Source: Rebecca billardiae RCC1528 (taxonomy: Eukaryota > Haptophyta). From it: a stretch of 64,000 nucleotides of DNA. The notes below the pieces were generated by a model. The model saw only the letters and a program-made list of their open reading frames with translations, ran no database searches and was not told the origin of the DNA. Where the stretch lies: assembly GCA_965240325.2 (NCBI GenBank), contig OZ251231.1, positions 1,302,001-1,366,000 on the forward strand, in the 5' to 3' direction. Numbering within the stretch: position 1 is the first letter of the stretch; each line of letters opens with the position of its first letter. Made by a program: the position numbers and the translations under genes. Below, in pieces: positions 55,504-64,000 of the stretch.

Positions 55504-57147
55504 ATGCTGGGGGTGAGCCTCTCGCAGGACGGCATCGTCACGCCGACGAGCGCTCCGGCGAACGTGACCACGACGGGGCCGATCATTCTGACCATCCCCA
55601 CCTCAGGCAGCCGCGCTGGTGGGGCGCGCGCGAGCGCCAGGCGTGCGCGCGCGCCCGGCGGCGTGATGCTCGGTCATCCCGTCTTGCAGCCGGCGGCCAA
55701 CCCACGGAAGGTGAACGAGATGACGTACTCGGGCGCGGGCGACCCGTACCGGGTCTTTCGCGACTCGAGCAACACGCTTGCGAACACTGTCGGCCGCCGC
55801 GTCGTGGCCCACCCGGCAGTTCCTAAGAGCGCGCTGCGCGGCGGCCCGCCGCCCGCCAGTCTGGCGCGGGGGCAGCCCTACGCCGGCTACGTCGCGGGCG
55901 TGAACGAGGACTGGCATGGGCACGCGACCCACTCGCATGGTGCGTTCACGCCGCCCCGCCGTTCGCCTCCGGCCCAATGCGCGCCGCCCCTCGCGCCCCG
56001 CTCGGCACGTGTCTCGCTCGCGCGCGCGCCTGCACTGCACTGCCCTCGCGCGCTGACCACCGTCGCGCGGGCGCGCGGTGGCCGCAGGCATGATCGACAT
56101 GGACGAGGCGCTGCTGCCGGCGCGCAAGCCGAGGCTTCCGTCGGGCGCGCGAGGCTCGACGCGGAAGCGCACGTCGGAGACGGCCACGCAGACCGTGACC
56201 ACGGTGGGCACGCAGACGGAGGCGGCGCGCGCCGCGGCAAGCCGCGCTGCGGAGCTGATCGGCGGCGGCGGTGCCCTTGGCGAGCGCGGCACGCTCGGAG
56301 GGCCGCCGCTGTGGCGCGTGCACGCCGTGGGTGACGAGGACGGCGGCGCTGCCGCGCCCGCTCACGCGCACCCGGCCGCCTCGCCGCTCCGCGTCCCCGG
56401 CGTCGCTGTCGGCACCTCGCCTGGGCGCGCGCCCGCGCTCGGCTCGCCCGGGCGGCGCAGCTCGGTCGGGTCCTCAGCCTCGTCCGCGGAGCAGCTCGAG
56501 CAGCTGGACTCGCTGCTGCGCGAGCACCAGCAGCTGCTCAAGGCGCGCGTGGACGGCGTGCGCGTGGATCATCAGCGCAAGCAGCGCGACTGGTTTGCCA
56601 GCGCAGGCCAGGAGCCGCCCTCGCCGCCGCGCGCTGCGGGGCGCGGCGGCGCGGGCGCAGGCCAGCCGCCGCGCTCCGGTGCGCAGCAGGCGGCGGCGGC
56701 GACGCGGGGCTCATGCGCGCCGCCCGAGGGGCCGAGCAGTCGGCCCACCTCAGCACCGCCCACGCCCGCGCGTGGCGCCGCGCTAGGCATGCACGGCTCC
56801 GCCTTGAGCGCCGGCCTCTCGCCGCGCGCGCGCAAGGAGGACAAGGGCTGCAACTCGGAGCCTGACATTGCGCCGTCCATGTGCGCGCGCGCGCCGCCAC
56901 GCCCGGCGCGGCTGCCCTTTTCTGCCCCCCCCCCCCCCCTCCTTCCCCTGGTTCTACCGCGCGCGGCGCTCCGTCTCGCCACGCCGAGCCACACGCAAGC
57001 AAACCTTCGCGCGCGCGCACTCGCCGTGGCCCGCCCCGCGCCAGGCGCTCCTCGCTCGAGTCGCTCGCCGAGCTCGAGACGCTGCTCGAGGAGCAGCACC
57101 GCCAGCTGATAGCCAAGGGCTACATCGAGCCCTCTCGCGAGTGGTAG
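55504..57147 (+). CDS. Unknown three-exon protein with coiled coil
   Basis: Predicted exons are 55504-55939, 56088-56880 and 57045-57147; phases match and give 443 residues. Donors are CATG|GTGCGT and CCAT|GTGCGC; acceptors are GCAG and CCAG. I do not recognise a domain. The first exon has ordered-looking sequence (HPVLQPAANPRKVNEMTYSG, DPYRVFRDSS). The second has a Thr-rich TSETATQTVTTVGTQTE stretch, then a helix (SAEQLEQLDSLLREHQQLL). The third ends in a similar helix (SLAELETLLEEQHRQLIAKG). The paired Leu/Glu helices suggest self-association. The ATG at 55504 is the first in frame; a 5' exon cannot be excluded. Confidence 0.55.
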
Positions 57148-57577
57148 CGCGCGGCCGCTGCTACTGGGCCTCCCGCGCGACAGAGTCAGCAGGTGCACAT
57201 TCCGTCCAATTCCGATAGACCGATATTCAGGCCACGCCTGTGCGCTGCATGCATGGGCCTGTGGCCTCGGCATCGGGCTCAAATAAATGCGGCGCCAGAT
57301 CGCCCAGTAGGTATTGATGGCGTTGCGCACGAGGTCCGCGAGGCTGCCTCCGAGGCCTAAGACGAGCAGCCGCGGGCTTCGAGTTCGACGCCGCTTCGAC
57401 TTCGTCCAGAATTAGCGGCGGCAGTTCCGCCGAGTTCCGGCGGAGTTTCGCAGGGGCCCCGCGACTCTCCCGGCCGCCCGAACCGGCGGCGGGCCCCTAC
57501 CCCGGGGCAGGCCCGGCTCTTGGAAAAGTATGGTCAAAAGGCGTATAACGTGAACGTCCGTAATATATGACCGTATT
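57148..57577. other. Intergenic region with an exon-like minus-strand fragment
   Basis: On the minus strand, about 57405 down to 57270 reads KSKRRRTRSPRLLVLGLGG, continuing with a Trp-containing helix (NTYWAIWRRIYL). It has no ATG and no obvious partner exons. It may be a gene relic or an isolated exon. The rest shows nothing. Confidence 0.3.
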
Positions 57578-57582
57578 TCATA

Positions 57583-57605
57583 TGTGTGCATGTGTGTTTG
57601 TGTGT

Positions 57606-57671
<66 letters not shown>

Positions 57672-57679
57672 CAGCAGGC

Positions 57680-57719
<40 letters not shown>
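57583..57719. repeat. (TG)n microsatellite, interrupted
   Basis: The TG run is broken twice by short inserts, one of them TATCAGCAGGCGG near 57669; ATCAGCAGGCG recurs just beyond its end at about 57723. Confidence 0.95.
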
Positions 57720-57720
<1 letters not shown>

Positions 57721-57803
57721 CACTATCAGCAGGCGCCCCTGACTGAGTAAAGGATACCTGCGCAGGTTCCTGAATAATATATATATATATACCATTCAGA
57801 CGG

Positions 57804-57830
57804 GCATTGCCGGGTTGCACCCGGCAATGC
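57804..57830. repeat. Perfect 12-bp inverted repeat
   Basis: The arms GCATTGCCGGGT (57804-57815) and ACCCGGCAATGC (57819-57830) flank TGC. A short AT run sits just upstream, so the hairpin lies between the TG and CT microsatellites. Confidence 0.85.
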
Positions 57831-57979
57831 TGCATTCACCCCGGTCCTACCGGAATGCAGGGCTCGCCCCGCTGGCCGCTCCAAGTAGTGCCGCGCCCGC
57901 ACTGCGGCCACTTCATCGTCATCAAATATATTGCATGTATTCAGCATCGTCAATAATGATGATATATTATTCATGCAGG

Positions 57980-58095
<116 letters not shown>

Positions 58096-58371
58096 TCCCC
58101 TTTATTACGGGTTCCGGGTGATCAGACAGTGACTCACTCACAGCGGTGGCCGGCGGCCGAAGCCTCCCTGAGCCCTACCCTGGCCAGCCCCCAATTCCAC
58201 TGAGGCTGCTGCAGATATCGCTCGGGCAGGAGCCTAAGTGGCAGGTGCCGGTCACCATCACATCGTCGGTCCGCCAGCGGTCGGTCACTCTCAGGCCAGG
58301 GTCCGGCAGTTCAAATACGGCGCGAGCAAACTCAGTAGGGCGCCAGCCCAGGAGCACTGGTCGGTGCCCGC

Positions 58372-59420
58372 ATGATGGTATGGTACTGCTGCACGCATGG
58401 TATGGTTATGGTACTGCTGCGCGCATGGTATGGTAATGCAGCATGGCCGTGTATGGTATGAGTACTGCTGCGCGCATGGTATGGTACTGCATGGTACTGT
58501 ATACATATATATGGTATGGTACTGCTGCTGTGCGCATGGTAGTATGGTACTGACATGGTATGGTACTGCATGATGGCGTACGTACTGTAGCTATGGTATG
58601 CGGTACTGCTGCGCGCATGGTACATATATGGTACTGCTGCGCGCATCAGCATGGTATATGGTACTGCATGGTAATGTAGTATGGTAGGTTATATGGTACT
58701 GCTGTGCGCATGGTATGGTACTGCATCATGGTACGGTGGTACTGCTGTGCGCATGGTATGGTAATGCCGCATCAGGCTGTATGGTAGTGAGTAACTACTG
58801 CTGCGCGCATGGTATGGTACTGCATGGTACTGTATACAATACATATGGTATGGCACTGCTGCTGTGCGCATGGTATGGTACTGCATGATATGGTATTGCA
58901 TGATGGTACTGTATGGTATGGTTCTGCTGTGCGCATGGTACGTACGGTGACCTAATGGTGCTGTGCACGCACAAGTGGTATGGTCACTGCACGGTACTGT
59001 ATGGTATGTACATGGTAATGCTGTGCGCATGGTACCGGTATGGTGCTGCTGCGCGCATGGTATGGTACTGCATGGTACTGTATGGTATGGTACTGCTGTG
59101 CGCATGGCAGTAGTATGGTACTGCATCATGGCATGGTACTGCTGTGCGCATGGTATGGTACCGTGGCATCATGGTATGGTACTGCTGTGCGCATGGTACT
59201 TGGTACTGCATGGTATGGTACTGCATGATGGTACTATGTTGGATGGCGTTAATCACACCTTATTAACCAAGTGTGCACGTTAAATCATAGTAAACTGTAT
59301 CATGGTATGCAGGTACTGCGTCTGCTGCGCGCATGGTATGGTACTGCTGTGCGCATGGTATGGTGCTGCATGGTATGGTATGGTACTGCATCGTATGGTA
59401 CTGCGCGCATGCACATCGAT
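58372..59420. repeat. Degenerate minisatellite, ATGGTACTGCTG(C/T)GCGC type
   Basis: About 1 kb is built from two interchanging blocks, ATGGTATGGTACTGCTGYGC and ATGGTACTGCATGGTA, with variable spacing. Frames through it are long only because the unit lacks stops. No gene is present. Confidence 0.9.
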
Positions 59421-60179
59421 CATGCGATGTACCGAGCTGACAGCATGATGCGCATCATGCGACGATTGTCGTGTACCGAGCTGACCGAGCATGATCAGAT
59501 GATGTGAGCTCATGGCAGTCAGCACCACCACCATCTGCTACTACTGTCCTACCACTACAACGCCAGTCTACCGCCATCAAGCTGTTCCGACCACCACCAC
59601 CTACTACTTCCACCGCCGCCACCACCGCCACCACCATCACCACCACAACGCCTGAAGGAGGAAGCAGCCCGACACTAGGCTTGAAGGCCCGCCCGCACGC
59701 GTGCGGTGCGCGCGGCTGCGGTTGGCGCTTGGATCAGTCGGGCGGCAGGGGCGAGATTGACGTACGATGCAGCAGCTTCTGAAGCTGCTGCTTCCTCCTT
59801 CCGTCGAGCTGCTGTCTGAAGGAGGAAGCAGCACTGCGCGAAGCAGCCTCAGGCAGCAAACACTAATAAGCGTTTCACAGAAACGCGCGCGGGGCGAGGA
59901 GCGGCGGTCGCGGCGCGGGGGTCGGAAGGACAGCCGGGGCGGAATTCACGTATGAGGGGCACTCGTCACTATGCCGCATGCGCATCGGCACTAACCACGC
60001 GCCGCCTCCACTGGGGTGTCCGCGGTCGCAGGAGCGTGCGCCTCGCGGCAGGCGCCGCGTCAACGCGGCGGCACAGGTCCGGAACGTGCCGGTTCCGGTC
60101 CGTTGAGCAGGTAGAGAGCAGTGCACGCTATGCGAGTAATGAGTTGCTCATCCGTGCACCACTCGGCAAATAATACAGG
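59421..60179. other. Mixed simple-sequence region, no gene seen
   Basis: It holds a CCA/CCG trinucleotide-like stretch (about 59520-59650), two copies of CTGAAGGAGGAAGCAGC (about 59651 and 59816), and the hairpin at 59787-59832. Frames are short and lack domains. Confidence 0.5.
59787..59832. repeat. Perfect 15-bp inverted repeat
   Basis: The arms GCTGCTTCCTCCTTC (59787-59801) and GAAGGAGGAAGCAGC (59818-59832) flank a 16-nt loop. The right arm is repeated directly near 59653. Confidence 0.85.
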
Positions 60180-60870
60180 TGAAAGGAGGGTTGCACTACC
60201 GCCCTTGGTTGCACCAAAGTTGCACCACCACTGCTGCACCACTCCGAACCGAATACATCAGACGATGAAAGGATGGGTGCACTTGTTGGGTGCACGACCA
60301 CTGCTGCACCACTCCGGATGATACAGATGAAAGGAGGGGTGCACCAGCACCGCACTCCGTGCACCACTCCAAATACAGATGAAAGGAGGGTTGATGCATC
60401 ACCACTGCTGCCCAAAGCAATCCTTTGGCTGCACCACACCGAATAATACAGGGAGGGGTGCACTTGTCGGGTGCACCACGACTGCTGCACCACTCCGGAT
60501 GATACAGATGAAAGGAGGGGTGCACCAGCACCGCACTCCGTGCACCACTCCAAATAATACAGATGAAAGGAGGGTTGATGCACCACCACTGCTGCACCAC
60601 TCCGAATAATACATCAGACGATGAAGGAGGGGTGCACTTGTTGGGTGCACCACCACTGCTGCACCACTCCGGATGATACCATGATACAGATGAAAGGAGG
60701 GGTGCATGCACCACACTCCGTGCACCACTCCAAATAATACAGATGATGAAAGGAGGGTTGATGCACCACCACTGCGTCTGCTGCACCACTCCGAATACAG
60801 ATGAAAGGGTGCACCACCACCGTGCTGCAACACTCCGAATACAGATGAAAGGAGGGGTGCACGACTTACT
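60180..60870. repeat. Degenerate minisatellite, GTGCACCACCACTGCTGCAC type
   Basis: Units combine AATACAGATGAAAGGAGGG and TGCACCACCACTGCTGCACC with indels, over about 0.7 kb. GTGCAC is itself palindromic, so units can fold. It is unrelated in sequence to the minisatellite at 58372-59420. Confidence 0.9.
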
Positions 60871-61313
60871 TACTGATGTACCGGTCCGTGTTCATTACTT
60901 ACAACAAAACTTGCGATGCGGTACCACCCGGTCGGTACCCTCACTTTGCACGGAAAACCGTTGGCACCAATTGGGATCTGACTAAACTGTATTCCGTGGG
61001 ATACTTATTGGAAGGCCATCAATCTTGTAGGAATCACCGGACTACGCGTGTCCTACCGGAAAACTCGCTCCGCTCGCATTGGTTGTTCTTACCGAACACC
61101 AATGCGAGCGGGGCTCGCGATGACCGCGTTCCGCGGTCTTTTTCCGTAGAACAAACGTAGTTCGGGGCCCGCGGTGCACCCTCCGTCGGCTGCTGTCTCA
61201 GTCTGACATGTGTAAGTGTAACAGTTCGCCTGAGCTGCCACCGCCAACTCAGTCACTGCCGCCCACCGGGCCGGCGGGCCGATGAGGACTGTCGCCGCGG
61301 GCCGCCGCGGGGA
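60871..61313. other. AT-richer unique block with strong hairpins
   Basis: This differs in composition from its surroundings. It contains a 14-bp perfect hairpin (61070-61111) and a second one, GACCGCG-TTC-CGCGGTC, at 61122-61138 followed by a T run. A 94-codon plus-strand frame (60876-61160) crosses both hairpins; I see no domain in it. Confidence 0.5.
61070..61111. repeat. Perfect 14-bp inverted repeat
   Basis: CCGCTCGCATTGGT (61070-61083) pairs with ACCAATGCGAGCGG (61098-61111) across a 14-nt loop. A GC hairpin plus T run follows within 12 bp (61122-61143), together resembling the 3' end of a small transcript. Confidence 0.8.
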
Positions 61314-62244
61314 CTAGCGGCCGGCGCGCGCGCGCAGGCAGGGCGAGGCCGAGAGGCGCTGGCGCGGCGCGAGCCGGCGCATGCGCGCGAGCGGGCGCAC
61401 CTGCTTGAGGTACTCGCCCTGCGCCATGCGCTCGACGACGGGCCGCTGGTCGCTCAGCCGGCGCGCCTCGTGCCGGCAGAGCGAGAGCGCGCGCCACTGC
61501 TGGCCCCGGCCTGCCGGCTGCGCAGCCGCGCACCAAGACCGACCGAGCGGAGCTCGGGGCGGTGGAACGAGGCGAGCGGCGCGTCGCGCCTGCCGCCGCG
61601 CGTGCGCGCCTGCTCCACCGCGCCGCCGTGCTCGCCCGCCGCCTCCTCCGCCGCGTCGGCCTCGAAGACGGCGGCTGCCAGCGGCAGGCTGAGCCGCGCG
61701 CGCTCACTCAGTGAGTCACTCACACTGTGAGTCACACCCGCGGTCGCCTCGACGGCCATCTATCCACAGCTGCTCGAGCTGCTGGAGGGCGCCGCGACGA
61801 TGGCGGCGCGGGCGCCCAGCGCGTCCGTTGCCGCGTCGCTCAGCTCGTCGAGCTCGGCGCCGCACTTCGCCAGCTTGGCGCCTAGCGCCTCCGCGTGTCA
61901 CGTGCTCGTGCACGTCAGCCTGCTGATACGCCGCCGCCCATCGGCACTTCTGGCATCTGCGCGCGCAGCTGCTGCAGCTCGACGGCGGAGTCGTCGCGGC
62001 TGGCGGCGAGGGTGCGCACCGCGTCGATTGCCGAGGCCTGCAGCCCGGTGATCGCCGCGTCGACGCGCGCGGCGATTTCCCCACGCAGCTCCTCGCGCCA
62101 CGTGGCCGCCGCTCGCGTGCAGGCAGCTGGGCGCCGCTGCGCGACCCAGGAACCGGCGCGCGTCGCAAGGCACTCCCTTGGACAGGCTCCGCAGTTGACG
62201 ACCTCTTTCACCTCGGCACGTGCCTTAAGTAGCTCTCTGATCAA
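61314..62244 (-). other. Coding-like minus-strand segments, possible spliced gene or relic
   Basis: Several minus-strand pieces have protein-like helical composition. These are ELRGEIAARVDAAITGLQAS and LAASRDDSAVELQQLRAQ (about 62090-61950), ALGAKLAKCGAELDELSDAA (about 61890-61830), an acidic/Ala helix with a start ATG at 61759, and a last piece ending at TAG 61314-61316 (SLCRHEARRLSDQRPVVERM). They lie in different frames, and the joining introns (some would be under 50 nt) cannot be fixed by eye. It may be a coiled-coil protein gene, partly decayed. Confidence 0.3.
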
Positions 62245-62391
62245 GAGTGCCTTGCGTGCCGGGTAGCTCTCTGATCAGTAGGTTACGACGCGGTGGATTC
62301 ATTCTCCTGATGGCTCATTGATGAATACCATTTGTCGTCACGAAGCGGTGGATTCGTTCTCCTGATGGCTCCTTGATGAATACCATTTGTC
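62230..62391. repeat. Two short tandem duplications
   Basis: TAGCTCTCTGATCA occurs at 62230-62243 and 62264-62277 (period 34). A 46-bp unit beginning CGGTGGATTC recurs at 62291-62336 and 62346-62391 (period 55) with three mismatches. Confidence 0.85.
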
Positions 62392-63097
62392 AGATGGCGA
62401 CGATCAGGTAACGAGTGGTAAAGAGTCCGGTCATACGCGACCCGCTTCCTCTGCAATCCCAGCTTTCGGCATACGCGGGTACTACGATACATTATGGCCC
62501 GCGGTGAAGATAAATACGATGAGAGTCGTTGCGGCGGCGAGGCCATATTTATTTATTACTATGGTCACACATGAACGAGAGGCTACCCACAATTACCCTG
62601 CCTGGCGCACTTGGGCGTGGGTTTCGTTGATTCCTCTGTTCACTATTCAAGACGGCGGACGCGCCCTTTTTCGACGCTAATGCACCTGTAAGGGAGTCTC
62701 AAAATCGAAACTCGGTCTCCTCCAGCCCTAAAAAATCGCCCCCCGTCCCTTTTTTCTTGATCAAAGATCTTTTTGAAACGTGGTTCGGGCCCGCTGGTGC
62801 GGGCTCCACGCTGCGCGCTCCGCCCTGCACCGCGGGCCATATATACGTAAGGTCCCCGTAACTAGTGTGACAGGCTATACGATTGTCTGTCAGTGTCTAC
62901 CGGGCTGAGGGGCCGAACTCCCGTTCGTCTCTCAATCTCGATCTGACCATTCTGACCCGGTGTCTGTAGCTGAGTGTCCGCCGTATACCTTTTTCCTAGT
63001 AGCCGCCACTAGCCGTAGAACTCGAATTCACACGCACGGTTCTGAACTCTGATGGCGGGCATGCGCGATAAAGTAGCTACTCATAATCTATAGGCCG

Positions 63098-63098
<1 letters not shown>
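62392..63098. other. Intergenic region, no gene seen
   Basis: A lower-GC stretch with short frames only. It includes overlapping small palindromes (TTGATCAA and AAAGATCTTT near 62757-62772) and a stem CGTGG...CCCGC-TGGT-GCGGG-CT-CCACG at 62779-62810, which could be a structured RNA element. Confidence 0.45.

Positions 63099-63176
<78 letters not shown>
63099..63176. repeat. (CA)n(TA)n microsatellite
   Basis: A short CA run (63099-63115) joins about 60 bp of TA; a smaller TA run follows near 63185. Confidence 0.95.
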
Positions 63177-63177
<1 letters not shown>

Positions 63178-64000
63178 CTACAGTATATATATATAAGTGT
63201 ATGTCGTTATGTACATCACACGGCTTCGCGCGATGATACATCACAGATCATCAATAAAAGCGCTGCCTTGGCCACACGAACGAGCGGGGCTGAGCCTCAG
63301 GCGGGCAATGCGTGGCTCCACGTGTGTGATACTCTGTCTCTGGGTGCGAAAGCGCGTCGGGCGCGTGGGGGCGAGGCGGCGAGGCCGAGGCGCGTTTCTC
63401 GCTGTCTTTCCAGCTGACCATGCGCGCGCCCGCGCGCGCCACGCCGCACGCCCGCGCAGCTGAACTCTCGGCATGTTCGCGGGAAGTCGCTCGCCCAAGC
63501 CCTCACGCTCGCGCCGTCCATGACCATGGCCGCGCTGTGATGGCTCCGCGTGCGGAGTGCTGACTGACCGTGAGCCTCTCTCTCTCTGGCTGCGCATGAC
63601 GGCGCGGCAAGCAGCGCGCGCAGATCTGCGGGCGACGAGGCTGGGCGCCAGTCCTCGCAGTACGAGGCCGAGCGCGGACACTTCTGTTTTGCTCGCGACG
63701 AGGCTGGGCTTAGATCTGCGAGCGGCGAGTCCGCGACGATGGCGAGGTGGCATATGCTACGGGCGACGCCGCGCTCCTCTCTCGCCCGTGCTCGCAGTCG
63801 CCCTCGCGCTCCAGGCCGTCGGCCGACAGCACCCGCGGCGGCGCCGACGCGCACAGCGGCCCTCGCACTGCATCGATCGACGCGGCGGCGAGGCTGACAG
63901 ACAAAGGTCGCAATCCAGGGTGTCACGTGCCGTGGGGAGACTCTCCTTGTGCCCGCATTCGAGGGGAAAACGCCGAGGGCGTGCAAGGAGCGGCTGCTGC
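63177..64000. other. Right-edge region, no supported gene
   Basis: Overlapping frames exist on the minus strand but none shows a domain. Two partly similar segments built on GATCTGCG and GACGAGGCTGGGC (about 63621-63652 and 63697-63724) suggest a small local duplication. A gene entering from the right edge cannot be excluded. Confidence 0.4.

Noticed and set aside
58900-59300. Open frames in the ATGGTACTG minisatellite
   Set aside because: The repeat unit lacks stops. The translated product is only the periodic unit.
60876-61160. 94-codon plus-strand frame
   Set aside because: It crosses two strong hairpins, has no recognisable motif and no intron or homology support. It is kept as part of an unusual block, not as a gene.
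63241-63986. Minus-strand frames near the right edge
   Set aside because: Three overlapping frames compete and none shows conserved-looking segments or splice-consistent extensions.

Overview
This is a GC-rich nuclear window from a flagellate unicellular eukaryote, most likely a haptophyte-type alga (inference). The evidence is: genes dense on both strands; short GC-rich introns of about 77 to 261 bp, starting GTGCGC or GCGCGC and ending in (C)AG; at least two introns that fit only a GC-AG donor; an axonemal protein (CFAP44); an enormous Ser-Pro-Pro-Pro repeat; several secretory glycosyltransferases; and an EsV-1-7 repeat protein. No rRNA, tRNA, CRISPR array or prokaryotic-style operon is seen.

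Layout. 0-5.3 kb: an edge-truncated ARM-like gene (-), a bromodomain-like gene (-) and a GT92-like glycosyltransferase (+). 5.7-11.7 kb: MRE11 DNA-repair nuclease in five exons (+) and mitochondrial ETF-ubiquinone oxidoreductase in four exons (-). 12.1-29.8 kb: one giant gene of five exons, about 5,700 codons. It encodes a signal peptide, seven RCC1 repeats, about 2,450 residues of SPPP repeat, IPT/TIG-like and REJ-like regions, a GPS cleavage motif, several membrane segments and an EF-hand-like pair. 30.3-33.7 kb: three 1.1-kb foldback elements with arms of about 370-430 bp, related CCAAGGG-type termini and 5-bp target duplications; one is nested inside another. 33.7-35.2 kb: a second GT92-like enzyme. 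35.3-38.2 kb: AT/TG microsatellites flanking a head-to-tail dimer of a 0.7-1.0-kb repeat. 38.6-57.1 kb: a compact run of nine genes: PYM/eIF2A-like helical protein, unknown nuclear protein, asparagine-synthetase-like ligase with zinc ribbon, CFAP44, EsV-1-7 protein, Nudix/F-box-like protein, MYND protein, GT14 glycosyltransferase and an unknown three-exon gene. 57.6-60.9 kb: a satellite district (TG, CT, two degenerate minisatellites, hairpins). 61.3-64 kb: weakly coding-like sequence, short direct repeats and a CA/TA microsatellite.

The genes do not form a pathway. They touch DNA repair, mitochondrial electron transfer, flagellar structure, chromatin and RNA regulation, and the secretory/cell-surface system (giant receptor plus three glycosyltransferases). 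Many neighbours are divergent pairs with 120-380 bp between starts, implying shared promoters. The two most notable items are the giant RCC1-SPPP-REJ-GPS receptor and the nested foldback family.
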